From contig CANFPU010000008.1 of the NCBI GenBank assembly GCA_947448955.1, forward strand, positions 1 to 60,628: a stretch of 60,628 nt of DNA, given 5' to 3'. This DNA is from Burkholderiales bacterium (GTDB lineage Bacteria > Pseudomonadota > Gammaproteobacteria > Burkholderiales > Burkholderiaceae_C). Below are positions 51,793-60,399 of this stretch, in pieces (the stretch's first letter is position 1; each line of letters begins with the position of its first letter). The notes beneath the pieces were generated by a model, which had not been told where the DNA came from, ran no database searches, and worked only from the letters and a program-made list of their open reading frames with translations. Both the position numbers and the translations under genes were made by a program.

Positions 51793-51821
51793 TAACTGCT
51801 CCAAAGAAGGGAAACAAAAGA

Positions 51822-51842
51822 ACCGATCGATCATCGATCGGT
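51822..51842. promoter_or_regulatory. perfect palindromic operator candidate
   Basis: Arms ACCGATCGAT (51822-51831) and ATCGATCGGT (51833-51842) are exact inverted copies around a single C at 51832. The site is 30 bases upstream of the dehydrogenase ATG and about 80 bases before the promoter of the divergent importer operon. Size and symmetry fit a dimeric repressor such as a LacI, TetR or GntR-type protein. No regulator gene is next to it. Confidence 0.7.
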
Positions 51843-51924
51843 CCGACTTGCCAGCATACCGAAGAACGCCAGACGGCGGAGTTCACAAGCGCGTCGGGTT
51901 CATTGGCCTTAAGGGAAACCGTTG

Positions 51925-51953
51925 TTGACAAGCCCTACTTCAGCACTTATGTT
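51925..51953 (+). promoter_or_regulatory. candidate sigma-70 promoter of the carbohydrate ABC operon
   Basis: TTGACA (51925-51930), a perfect -35 box, and TATGTT (51948-51953) are separated by 17 bases. The start would be near 51960, giving a leader of about 120 bases before the ATG at 52082. Confidence 0.7.
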
Positions 51954-52081
51954 GAGGCTGTCGCAAGTTGTTGCAGCTCTGGCGCAGGAATGCCTGAGAC
52001 CTCAACACGATTCCCGTGAGTCAGTTCAACAGGACCGCCCGAATTGATGCTGGCTCGCACCACCACTTGAGGAGAAGTTGC

Positions 52082-53413
52082 ATGTCTCAGTCGCGTCGCA
52101 AGTTCGTCATCAGCACCGCAAAGGTTTCAGCTGCCGTGATCGCGGCACCCTTTGTGCACACCTCTCGAGCAGCCGGATCGCTCTCAGTCGGTATGTGGGA
52201 TCACTGGGTGCCAGGAGCCAACCAGGCCACCACCGACCTGATCAACGAGTGGGCCGCCCGCGAAAAGGTCGACGTGAAGATCGACTTCATCACGTCGCAA
52301 GGCAACAAGCTGCTGCTGACAACCACCGCCGAAGCGCAAGCCAAGTCGGGCCATGACGTTTTGGCGCTGTCGACTTGGCTGCCGGCCGACCATGCCAAGC
52401 TGCTCGAACCGGTGGACGACATCATGACTGACCTGATCAAGGAGCATGGCGCGGTCAACGGCACGGTCCAGTACCTGGGCAAGGTCGATGGCCGGTGGAT
52501 GGCGGTCCCCGCAACCGTCGGCGCCCAGATCAAAGGGCCTTGCTCGAGGGTAGACCTGCTCAAACAACATGCCGGCATCGACATCAAGGCGATGTACCCG
52601 GCCGGTTCAGCGCCGAAGGCCGACGCCTGGAACATGGACGCCTTCCTGAAAGCGGCCGAGGCCTGTCACAAGGGTGGCGTGCCTTTCGGGATCGGCTTTG
52701 GCACCACCTCAGACTCGGTCGACTCCTGCGGCAGTTTCTTCCACGCGTTCGGCGCCGATCTGGTCGATGCCAAAGGCAACATCGTGGTCAACTCCGACCA
52801 GACCAAACAGGTGCTCGAATACCTGAAGCGGCTGATTGCCTTCCTGCCACCGGACGTGCCGGCCTGGGACGATGCCTCGAACAACAAGTGGCTGGTCTCT
52901 GGCAAAGGCGCGATGATCATGAATCCGCCCAGCGCCTGGGCGGTGGCCAAGCGCGACGCGCCGCAAATCGCTGAGCAGCTTTGGACCCACGGTTTTCCGA
53001 CAGGGCCCAAGGGTCGGTTCGCGCCTTTCCTACCCTTCTACTGGGGCATCTGGAACTTCGGCAAGAACAAGCCGGCTGCCAAGAGCCTGCTGCGCCACCT
53101 GTCCACGCGCCAGGCGGTCGCGAAATTGGTCGAAGCCAGCGGTGGCTATGACCTGCCGGCATTCGCCAACTTGACAACCCTGCCGACCTGGGCAGAGGCC
53201 GGGCCGCCCAAGGGCACGCTCTACCATTACCCGAATCCGCACAACCACCAGACGCTGTCGATCGGCGCCGCACCGGCGCCGCCGAAGATCGCCAACCAGA
53301 TCTACAACAACGGCCTGATGACGAAGATGGCCGTGCGCCACGCCCAGGGTGAATCGGTCGACAAGACCATCTCCTGGGCCGCCAAGGAACTCGAAGGCTT
53401 CATGCGTGTTTGA
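52082..53413 (+). CDS. carbohydrate ABC transporter substrate-binding protein
   Basis: About 443 residues from MSQSRRKFVISTAKV, with a GAGGAG site before the ATG. The leader has a twin-arginine motif (SRRKFV) and ends near TSRAAG. The mature protein follows the family 1 sugar-binding plan (SVGMWDHWVPGANQATTDL; WLVSGKGAMIMNPPSAWAV). It delivers a sugar or related compound to the two permeases encoded downstream. The sequence does not show which sugar. It is the first gene of the operon and is followed by an unusual 12-bp repeat tract. Confidence 0.9.
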   Translation: MSQSRRKFVISTAKVSAAVIAAPFVHTSRAAGSLSVGMWDHWVPGANQATTDLINEWAAREKVDVKIDFITSQGNKLLLTTTAEAQAKSGHDVLALSTWLPADHAKLLEPVDDIMTDLIKEHGAVNGTVQYLGKVDGRWMAVPATVGAQIKGPCSRVDLLKQHAGIDIKAMYPAGSAPKADAWNMDAFLKAAEACHKGGVPFGIGFGTTSDSVDSCGSFFHAFGADLVDAKGNIVVNSDQTKQVLEYLKRLIAFLPPDVPAWDDASNNKWLVSGKGAMIMNPPSAWAVAKRDAPQIAEQLWTHGFPTGPKGRFAPFLPFYWGIWNFGKNKPAAKSLLRHLSTRQAVAKLVEASGGYDLPAFANLTTLPTWAEAGPPKGTLYHYPNPHNHQTLSIGAAPAPPKIANQIYNNGLMTKMAVRHAQGESVDKTISWAAKELEGFMRV

Positions 53414-53472
53414 AGCGGCGGCGGCTCTGGGCCTGTGAAGGCCCGGGCCCGCTACAGCCCAAGCCGATCCGC

Positions 53473-53560
53473 ACCGGTGTCACATCCGGTCATCCACCCG
53501 GTCTTCGACCCGGTCTGGCACCCAGTGTCATACCCGGCATCACACCCGGCATTAAATCCG
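53473..53560. repeat. 12-bp tandem repeat tract inside the ABC operon
   Basis: Seven full 12-base units and the start of an eighth run without interruption from 53473. Each begins CCGGT, CCGGC or CCAGT, and units two to six end in AC (for example CCGGTCTTCGAC and CCGGTCTGGCAC). The tract lies in the 259-base gap between the binding-protein and permease genes. In one frame it would encode a tetrapeptide repeat of the form xHPV, but no start site supports a gene. GC-rich direct repeats here could affect mRNA stability or relative expression. Confidence 0.8.
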
Positions 53561-53672
53561 GACAAGCCGCGCGGCGGTCGGGTGGAGGGTCACCGCCCGC
53601 CGCCTCAGTTTCCAACATCAAGCCGCCGGTCGGTCTTGAGCGTGGGCGCGCCATTGCCAGCATTCACAGGAG

Positions 53673-54602
53673 ATGGATTTGAGTGAATTAGTCGGTTCAA
53701 TCAAGCCGCCCAAGCGCAGCCCAAAATCGCTTGAGCGCTTCTTCCAGCGCAAGTCGACCATCGCCTTTCTGATGGCCTTGCCGCTGATCCTGGTGATCTT
53801 TGGTCTGGTGGCTTACCCTGCAGGTTATGCGGTCTACCTGTCGATGCTCAACAAGGGCATGGATCACTTCGTTGGCCTCGGCAATTTCAAATTCCTGTTC
53901 GGTCGCGACACTTTCTGGATGGTGGTCAGGCAATCGGTGCTGTTTGCGGTCAGCGCGGTGATCTTCAAGTCCATCATCGGCTTCGTCGTCGCCCATTTCG
54001 TCCACAACATTCCCGCCAAGGGACAGCGCAAATGGCGCGGCATGCTGCTGGTGCCCTGGGTCATACCGCCGGCGATGAGCACCTTGGCTTGGCTGTGGCT
54101 GTTCGACCCGTCTTACAGCGCCTTCAACTGGATTCTTGCCAAGATCGGCGTGGCCGCAGTGCCCTGGACCGGCGACGCCGACTGGGCCAGGTTCTCGGTC
54201 ATCTTGGTCAACATCTGGGTGGGTGCGCCGTTCTTCATGATCATGTACTTGGCGGCACTCAAATCGGTGCCCGAGCAACTGTTTGAGGCGGCTTCAATCG
54301 ACGGCGCCAACTGGTGGCAGCGGATCTGGTACATCACCTTGCCGATGATGCGCAACATCATCTCAATCACGATCCTGTTCTCGTTGATCGTCACCTTCGC
54401 GAACTTCGACATCGTCCGCGTGTTGACCTCTGGCGGCCCACTGGACTCGACCCATGTCTTTGCGACATGGGCTTTCGAGCGCGGCATCTTCAGCGGCGAC
54501 ATCCCATTAGGCGCAACGATTTCATTGTTCATGGTGCCCATCCTGGGCGTCGCAGCGATCTTCATTCTTCGCGACATCAACAAACGTGGAAACGAGGCCT
54601 GA
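53673..54602 (+). CDS. carbohydrate ABC transporter permease 1
   Basis: A 309-residue MalF-type permease with about six helices (ALPLILVIFGLVAYPAGYAVY first) and the EAA loop EQLFEAASIDGANWWQRI. An AGGAG directly abuts the ATG at 53673, which is too close; a TTG at 53679 lies six bases after it and may be the real start. The gene ends one base before the start of permease 2. The pair forms the membrane channel of the importer. Confidence 0.92.
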   Translation: MDLSELVGSIKPPKRSPKSLERFFQRKSTIAFLMALPLILVIFGLVAYPAGYAVYLSMLNKGMDHFVGLGNFKFLFGRDTFWMVVRQSVLFAVSAVIFKSIIGFVVAHFVHNIPAKGQRKWRGMLLVPWVIPPAMSTLAWLWLFDPSYSAFNWILAKIGVAAVPWTGDADWARFSVILVNIWVGAPFFMIMYLAALKSVPEQLFEAASIDGANWWQRIWYITLPMMRNIISITILFSLIVTFANFDIVRVLTSGGPLDSTHVFATWAFERGIFSGDIPLGATISLFMVPILGVAAIFILRDINKRGNEA

Positions 54603-54603
54603 C

Positions 54604-55512
54604 ATGGTGCAAGCCCAAACCCTGCCCGCAGCACCCCGCTTGTTTCACTACGGCAGTGTGTCGCGCGATCGCCGGCGCGCGCTGTTCTGGTCTTACTTCT
54701 TTTTGGTGGTTTTCGCGATTTTCTTTCTGACGCCGCCAATCTACATGCTGATCACGTCGCTGAAATCCAGCGCCGAGATTTCAGCGGGCGTGAATCCTTG
54801 GATCGTTCGTTCGCCAACCCTTGCCAACTTCGCCGCTCTGCTCACCGACCCGAAGTTCATCCGTTTCTTCTGGAATTCGTCGATCGTCTCGATACTGGTC
54901 GTCACGATCACGATGGTGGTCAGCGTGCTCGCTGCTTTCTCGTTGGCTCGGATGAAGTTCTGGGGCTCCGCGACGCTGGCAACTGGCGTCTTCCTGACTT
55001 ATCTGGTGCCCGACACGCTGCTGTTCATCCCGCTGTTCAAGATGTTCGCGTGGATCAACGAGACCATGGGCATTGAACTGATCAACCAATGGTGGGTGCT
55101 GGTGATTCTCTACCCGACGCTCACGGTGCCTTTTTGCACCTGGATCATGATCGGCTACTTCGCCAGCATTCCGAAAGAACTCGACGAGGCCGCATTGATC
55201 GACGGTGCCACCTGGTTTCAGACGCTGTTCCAGATCTTCATTCCGGTGGCAGTCCCCGGCATCATCGCGGCGACCATCTTCGCCTTCACCGTGTCCTGGG
55301 CTCAGTTCCTGTATCCGCTGGCTTTCACGACCTCGGCCGATCAACTCGTGCTACCGGTCGGCATCATCACCACCTTGATCAAGGGCGACGTTTTCAACTG
55401 GGGCCAAATCATGGCCGGCGCATTGCTGGGGGCGGCGCCGCCGCTGGTGATCTATGCGTTCCTGATGGACTACTACATCGCGGGCCTGACGGCTGGGGCG
55501 ACCAAGGGCTGA
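54604..55512 (+). CDS. carbohydrate ABC transporter permease 2
   Basis: About 302 residues from MVQAQTLPAAPRLFHYG. It is a MalG-type permease with about six helices and the EAA loop KELDEAALIDGATWFQTL. The short leader before the first helix and the final DYYIAGLTAGATKG are typical of the subfamily. It starts one base after the permease 1 stop, so translation is coupled. The ATPase gene follows after 66 bases. Confidence 0.92.
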   Translation: MVQAQTLPAAPRLFHYGSVSRDRRRALFWSYFFLVVFAIFFLTPPIYMLITSLKSSAEISAGVNPWIVRSPTLANFAALLTDPKFIRFFWNSSIVSILVVTITMVVSVLAAFSLARMKFWGSATLATGVFLTYLVPDTLLFIPLFKMFAWINETMGIELINQWWVLVILYPTLTVPFCTWIMIGYFASIPKELDEAALIDGATWFQTLFQIFIPVAVPGIIAATIFAFTVSWAQFLYPLAFTTSADQLVLPVGIITTLIKGDVFNWGQIMAGALLGAAPPLVIYAFLMDYYIAGLTAGATKG

Positions 55513-55578
55513 TGAAGCTCGACGTGGTTTGGCAAGAAGACAGCACCTTTGATCGGTACAGAACTGGAGACAGATGAC

Positions 55579-56679
55579 ATGGCCGTTGTGACCCTCAAGA
55601 AGGTCGTGAAGTACTACGACGACACGCTGGCCGTTCGCGGCATCGACTTGGAGATTGCCGACAAAGAATTCCTGGTGCTGGTCGGCCCATCAGGCTGCGG
55701 CAAGACCACCACCTTGCGGATGATCGCCGGCCTGGAGGAGATTTCTGACGGTGAGATCCTGATCGGTGATGACGTCGTCAACGATGTGCCGCCGAAGGAC
55801 CGCAACATCGCGATGGTGTTCCAGAACTATGCGCTGTACCCGCACATGTCGGTCTACGACAATATGTCCTTCGGACTGAAACTCAAGAAAGTCGACAGGA
55901 CCGAAATCGATCGCAGGGTGCAAGAAGCGGCACGTATCCTGGACATCGTGTCACTGCTCGACCGCAAGCCCAGGCAGCTCTCTGGCGGGCAGCGACAACG
56001 GGTCGCCATGGGCCGCGCGATCGTTCGCGACCCGGCGGTTTTTTTGTTTGACGAGCCGCTGTCAAATCTCGACGCCAAGCTACGGGTGCAGATGCGCACC
56101 GAGATCAAGAAGGTCCACCAGAAAGTTCGGACCACCACCGTCTACGTGACCCATGACCAGGTCGAGGCGATGACATTGGCCGATCGCGTCGTCGTGATGA
56201 ACCATGGCGTCATCGAGCAGGTGGGCACCCCGCAAGAGCTCTACCACCATCCGCGGACCAAATTCGTCGCCGGCTTCATCGGCTCACCGGCGATGAACAT
56301 GGTGCCGGTCACCTTGAACGAGGCCGCCGACGGTCTGCGCCTGGACCTCGGCGCCGGTGTCAGCCTGCTGGTACCGCCCGATCGCGCGGCGCACTATCGC
56401 CAGTTTGCCGGCAGAGCAAAACTGCTGCTCGGGCTGCGGCCGGAACATCTCACTGATGCGATGGCGACGGGTCAGCCGAGCGGACAGACTTTTTCGGTGC
56501 CGATCGAAGTCAGCGAACCCATGGGCATGGAGACGCTGGTGTATTTCCAGTTGCAGGGCATGACCGTCTGCGGCAAAGCTAGCCCGGATGTCAGCTTGTC
56601 ACCGGGGCAGTCGATTCAGTTGCATGCCAAATTGCAAGACATGCACCTGATCGACGACGAAAGCGGGCTGGTTCTGTAG
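55579..56679 (+). CDS. carbohydrate ABC transporter ATP-binding protein (MalK/UgpC type)
   Basis: About 366 residues from MAVVTLKKVVKYYDD. Walker A is GPSGCGKTTTLRMIAG, the signature is LSGGQRQRVAMGRAIV, Walker B is FLFDEPLSNLDAKLRVQ, and the switch His is in VYVTHDQVEAMTLADRV. The C-terminal ~130 residues form the OB-type regulatory domain of the MalK/UgpC group, with LGLRPEHLTDA. It energises the importer and ends the operon. Confidence 0.94.
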   Translation: MAVVTLKKVVKYYDDTLAVRGIDLEIADKEFLVLVGPSGCGKTTTLRMIAGLEEISDGEILIGDDVVNDVPPKDRNIAMVFQNYALYPHMSVYDNMSFGLKLKKVDRTEIDRRVQEAARILDIVSLLDRKPRQLSGGQRQRVAMGRAIVRDPAVFLFDEPLSNLDAKLRVQMRTEIKKVHQKVRTTTVYVTHDQVEAMTLADRVVVMNHGVIEQVGTPQELYHHPRTKFVAGFIGSPAMNMVPVTLNEAADGLRLDLGAGVSLLVPPDRAAHYRQFAGRAKLLLGLRPEHLTDAMATGQPSGQTFSVPIEVSEPMGMETLVYFQLQGMTVCGKASPDVSLSPGQSIQLHAKLQDMHLIDDESGLVL

Positions 56680-56974
56680 CCGAACCTGCACTGCATCGGT
56701 CGCGGCGGTGATCTGAACGGCAGGCGCGCATCCTGCTCATCCTGGGCCTCATCGCCCACGTCTAGGCGGCCCTACGTGTCCAGGGCACCGTGCGTGCCAT
56801 GACCCGTGGTACGGTGACAGAATCCTGAGCGCGGCAGAATCACCCGCTCTGGCACCGCGAGGTGACGGGCGGCAACTAGACCTGTGCGCCCACCCCAGCA
56901 AGCCGAACGGCCGGACGCCCCAAGGTGCCCGGCTTCTTCATTTCAGACGCGCGCTTTTTTGAAATTCTTGCCTC
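56680..56974. other. intergenic boundary between the ABC operon and the selA segment
   Basis: These 295 bases mark a change of gene content. I see no tRNA cloverleaf, and in particular no selC-like gene. A GCCGG/CCGGC stem near 56914-56935 followed by a few T residues on the plus strand is a weak terminator candidate. No long open frame is supported. Confidence 0.45.
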
Positions 56975-57178
56975 ATGGCCGTGACCACTGCAGCCCGATT
57001 GCTGTCACCCGAAGAAATGGCCTTGCGAGCTGGCCAGCAGCTGCCGTTTCTGCGCCTGCCCTTGCGCGCCAGCGTGTGTGCCGAGCGCGAGTTGCGCCTG
57101 CGACAGCTGGCCGGCCTGGCGCTGCGTCTGGTGGGCAGCCCGGCGCTGGCCACCGAAGAAGCACGCGGGGGCGCCTGA
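56975..57178 (+). pseudogene. FdhE-like N-terminal remnant
   Basis: A 67-codon frame from ATG to TGA. Its first ~48 residues read like the start of FdhE, the formate dehydrogenase accessory protein (LLSPEEMALRAGQQLPFLRL, then ASVCAERELRLRQLA). The remainder is unlike FdhE, and the zinc-binding CxxC pairs of the full ~300-residue protein are missing. Most of the gene has therefore been lost, probably by an internal deletion that kept the frame. Its TGA overlaps the selA ATG by one base, the junction expected in an intact fdhE-selA operon. The identification is by eye and moderate. Confidence 0.55.
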
Positions 57179-58638
57179 TGAAGCGGCCCGACGAGTCCGT
57201 GGTTCGCGGCGCCAAGGCCAGCCCTCAGGCGCTGCCCTCGGTTGACCGCCTGCTGCGCACGCCGGCACAGGTCAACCTGCTGTCCATCCATGGCCACAGC
57301 CTGGTGACCCAGCAAGCGCGCGCGCTGCTGGACGGCCTGCGCACCCGCGCCGTTGCCGGCACGCTGCCCGAAGCCGACATCCAGCCGGCCGTGCTGGACG
57401 CCGCCCTGGCGGCGCGCGTGGCGGCGGCGCTGCAGCCGCGTATGCGCCGCGTCATCAACCTCACCGGCACGGTGATCCACACCAACCTGGGCCGCGCGAT
57501 CCTGGCCGACAGCGCCTTGCAGCACCTGCTGGCACAGATGGCCGGACCCAACAACCTGGAGTACGACCTGGCCCATGGCGGCCGTGGCGACCGCGACCAC
57601 ATCGTGGAAGAACTGTTGTGCCAGGTCACCGGAGCCGAGGCCGCCACCGTCGTGAACAACAACGCGGCGGCTGTGTTGCTGACCATTGCCGCGTATGCAG
57701 CGGCCGACCGCCAGCGCACGGAGGTCATCGTGTCGCGCGGTGAACTCGTGGAAATCGGCGGCGCCTTCCGCATGCCGGACGTGATGGCCAGTGCCGGCGC
57801 CACGCTGGTGGAGGTGGGCACCACCAACCGCACCCACCCGCGTGACTACGAAGCCGCCATCAACGACCGCACGGCGCTGGTGATGAAGGTGCACACCAGC
57901 AACTACACGGTACAGGGCTTCACGGCCGAAGTGGACGAAACCACGCTGGCACAGATCGCCCGTGCCAAGGGCGTGCCGCTGGCTACCGACCTGGGCAGTG
58001 GCTCGCTGGTGGACCTGGCCGCCTACGGCCTGCCGCGCGAGCCCATGCCGCAGGAGAAGCTGGCGGCGGGCTGCGACGTCGTCACCTTCAGTGGCGACAA
58101 GCTGTTGGGTGGCCCGCAGGCCGGCCTCATCATCGGCAGCAAGGCCGCCATCGAGCGCATCCGCAGGTTCCCGATGAAGCGTGCGCTGCGCATGAGCAAG
58201 CTGCCGCTGGCCGCGCTGGAAGCCACGCTGATGCTCTACCTGCGGCCTGAACGCCTGGCGCAGGACTTGCCCACGCTGCGACTGCTCACACGCCCGGTGG
58301 ATGCCATCCAGGCTCTAGCCCAGCGCCTGCAGCCGGCAGTGGCGCAGGCCGTGGCGGGGCGCTTTGAGGTGAGCGTGGTCAGCCTCCTGGGGCAGATCGG
58401 ATCCGGCTCGTTGCCCGTAGACCGCCTGCCCTCGGCCGGCTTGGCGTTGGCACCGCTGCAGAAAAAGGGCTCGGGCCGCGCACTGGATGAACTGGCCACG
58501 GCCCTGCGCAGCTTGCCGCTGCCTGTGGTGGGCCGCGTGGCTGAGGACCGCTTGCTGCTGGACCTGCGTTGCCTGGAAGACCCGGCGCCCTTTACAGGCC
58601 AGCTGCCTGCGTTGCGCCAGGCGTTGGGGGTGGCCTGA
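57178..58638 (+). CDS. selA: L-seryl-tRNA(Sec) selenium transferase
   Basis: About 486 residues from MKRPDESVVRGAK, close to known SelA lengths (about 463). Features: LPSVDRLLRTPAQVNLL near the start, RVINLTGTVIHTNLGRAIL, NNNAAAVLLTI, the ATDLGSGSLVDL strand and the PLP lysine in TFSGDKLLGGPQAG. SelA converts seryl-tRNA(Sec) to selenocysteyl-tRNA with selenophosphate. All expected motifs are kept, so the gene looks intact. selB normally follows, but here a TlpA-like gene does, overlapping by one base. Only an FdhE remnant precedes it. Codon use is more GC-rich than in the ABC operon. Confidence 0.95.
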   Translation: MKRPDESVVRGAKASPQALPSVDRLLRTPAQVNLLSIHGHSLVTQQARALLDGLRTRAVAGTLPEADIQPAVLDAALAARVAAALQPRMRRVINLTGTVIHTNLGRAILADSALQHLLAQMAGPNNLEYDLAHGGRGDRDHIVEELLCQVTGAEAATVVNNNAAAVLLTIAAYAAADRQRTEVIVSRGELVEIGGAFRMPDVMASAGATLVEVGTTNRTHPRDYEAAINDRTALVMKVHTSNYTVQGFTAEVDETTLAQIARAKGVPLATDLGSGSLVDLAAYGLPREPMPQEKLAAGCDVVTFSGDKLLGGPQAGLIIGSKAAIERIRRFPMKRALRMSKLPLAALEATLMLYLRPERLAQDLPTLRLLTRPVDAIQALAQRLQPAVAQAVAGRFEVSVVSLLGQIGSGSLPVDRLPSAGLALAPLQKKGSGRALDELATALRSLPLPVVGRVAEDRLLLDLRCLEDPAPFTGQLPALRQALGVA

Positions 58639-59186
58639 TGGGAGCCGCCGAGTTGCCACAGCGGCACTTGAACCGTCGCCGCGTGGCGGCCTGTCTGCTG
58701 GCGCCAGCGCTGGGCGGTTTGGCGGGCCTAGCGCATGCCCAGAGCCAACTCAACCAACGGGCCTGGCCTGCACGCCAGGCGGCACCTCTGCTCACGCTCG
58801 AGCGCTGGGAGGGTGCGCCGTGGGCCCTGGCCGCACAGCTGGGCAAGCCCGTGCTGCTCAATTTCTGGGCCAGTTGGTGCGAGCCCTGCCGAAGTGAAAT
58901 GCCGTCGCTCGAACTGCTGGCCACGCGCCATGAAGCGCAAGGCTTGCAGGTGCTGGCCGTGAACTACCGCGAAACCGACGCAGCCGTGCGCCGCTTCATT
59001 GAAACCACCGCATTGAGCCTGCCCGTGCTGCGCGACCGCGATGGCGGTGCCGCCAAGGCCTTCGGCGTGCGCACCTTCCCCAGCACCGTGGCCATCAACC
59101 GCCGCGGTCAGGTCCTGTCCATCGCCGTGGGCGAATGCGACTGGGCCAGCCCTGCCGCACGGCAGTGGGTCGGCGCTGCGCTGTAG
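58638..59186 (+). CDS. TlpA-like thiol-disulfide oxidoreductase
   Basis: About 182 residues from MGAAELPQRHLNRR, with TGATG overlap to selA. A basic N-terminus and hydrophobic core (VAACLLAPALGGLAGLAHAQ) give an export signal. The thioredoxin fold has the active site NFWASWCEPCRSEMPSLELL, then VNYRETDAAVRRFIE and the cis-Pro loop VRTFPSTVAINRRG. It is a periplasmic reductase of the TlpA/ResA type. Its place after selA may link it to redox protein maturation, but the coupling could also be accidental. Confidence 0.9.
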   Translation: MGAAELPQRHLNRRRVAACLLAPALGGLAGLAHAQSQLNQRAWPARQAAPLLTLERWEGAPWALAAQLGKPVLLNFWASWCEPCRSEMPSLELLATRHEAQGLQVLAVNYRETDAAVRRFIETTALSLPVLRDRDGGAAKAFGVRTFPSTVAINRRGQVLSIAVGECDWASPAARQWVGAAL

Positions 59187-59237
59187 CCCGCCTCTTGATC
59201 CAATCCACCACCTCGTACCAGCGCCCCAGGAGTTCAC

Positions 59238-60359
59238 ATGACCCAGCCCACCCGTCGCCACCTGCTGCAAACCGGCCTCGCCGCTGCCGTGAGCCAGGCC
59301 CTGCCGATCGACGCCTCGGCGCAGAGCCCGGCCGCCGAGCCACGCTTTGCACCGCAAGTCGGCCCCTGGCGCAGCTTTGAGATCAGCACCACCATCACCG
59401 TGGCCGATGTGAAGGGCGCCACCCAGCTGTGGCTGCCCGTACCCGACCTGAGCACCGACTTTCAGCAGTCCCTGGACAACAGCTGGACCAGCAACGCCAG
59501 CACCGCGCGCTTGGTGGCCGACCCCAAAAGAGGCGTGCGCATGCTGCACGCCGAATTCCCGGCCACGGTCGCGGCGCCCACGATCACGCTGACCAGCCGC
59601 GTGCAGACGCGCAACCGCGCCGTGGGCTGGTCCAAGCCCGCCTTGGTGAAGGAAGACCCGGCCGTGCTCAAGGCACACCTGGGCCCGACCGAGTTGCAGC
59701 CGGTGGACGGTATCGTGCTGAAGACGGCGCTGGCCGCCACGCGAGGCGCGAAGACAGACGTGGACAAGGTGCAGGCCCTCTACGACTGGGTGGTGGCCAA
59801 CAGCTACCGGGACCCCAAGACCCGCGGCTGCGGCACCGGCGACATCAAGGCCATGCTGGAAACCGGCAATCTGAGCGGCAAATGTGCCGATCTGAACGCG
59901 CTGTTTGTGGGCCTGTGTCGCAGCGTTGGCGTGCCAGCGCGCGATGTGTACGGCCTGCGCCTGGTGCCTTCGGCCTTTGGCTACCGCGAACTTGGTGGCA
60001 ATCCCGCCAATCTGAAGGGCGCGCAGCACTGCCGTGCCGAAGTCTTCCTGCGCCAATATGGCTGGGTGGCCATGGACCCGGCTGACGTACTGAAGGTGAT
60101 GCGCCAGGAAAAGCCCGAATGGATCAAGGACGTGAAGCACCCGCTCATCGCCCCAGTCAACAAAGCCTTGTTCGGCAGCTGGGAAGGCAACTGGGTGGGC
60201 TGGAACACGGCACACGACATCAGCCTGCCTGGCAGCGTCTCAAAGCAGACACTGCCCTTCCTGATGTACCCGCAGGGGCAGAACGACAGCGGCCGTTTCG
60301 ACGAGCTGGCGCCGGACACTTTCAAGTACAACATCAGCGCCAAGGAGCTGACGACCTGA
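59238..60359 (+). CDS. exported transglutaminase-like protein
   Basis: A 373-residue protein with an AGGAG site five bases before the ATG. The leader TRRHLLQTGLAAAVSQAL has a twin-arginine-like pair. A beta-rich N-terminal domain is followed by a transglutaminase-like core with the Cys-His-Asp triad visible as LSGKCADLNALFVGL, QHCRAEVFLRQYGW and AMDPADVL. Such bacterial proteins may cleave or link peptides; the substrate is unknown. It follows the TlpA-like gene by 51 bases. The 3' end lies next to a broken transposase. Confidence 0.87.
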   Translation: MTQPTRRHLLQTGLAAAVSQALPIDASAQSPAAEPRFAPQVGPWRSFEISTTITVADVKGATQLWLPVPDLSTDFQQSLDNSWTSNASTARLVADPKRGVRMLHAEFPATVAAPTITLTSRVQTRNRAVGWSKPALVKEDPAVLKAHLGPTELQPVDGIVLKTALAATRGAKTDVDKVQALYDWVVANSYRDPKTRGCGTGDIKAMLETGNLSGKCADLNALFVGLCRSVGVPARDVYGLRLVPSAFGYRELGGNPANLKGAQHCRAEVFLRQYGWVAMDPADVLKVMRQEKPEWIKDVKHPLIAPVNKALFGSWEGNWVGWNTAHDISLPGSVSKQTLPFLMYPQGQNDSGRFDELAPDTFKYNISAKELTT

Positions 60360-60399
60360 AGCCAGGCACGTCTGCTCCGCAGGCCTCCCTGTCCCATGC

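Noticed and set aside
53435-53686. 83-codon frame covering the 12-bp repeat with xHPV tetrapeptides
   Set aside because: No ribosome site, and its end overlaps the permease gene. The periodic peptide follows from the DNA repeat and is not evidence of a gene.
56680-56974. Possible selC gene upstream of selA
   Set aside because: No TCA anticodon stem-loop or T-arm consensus found; only weak hairpins.
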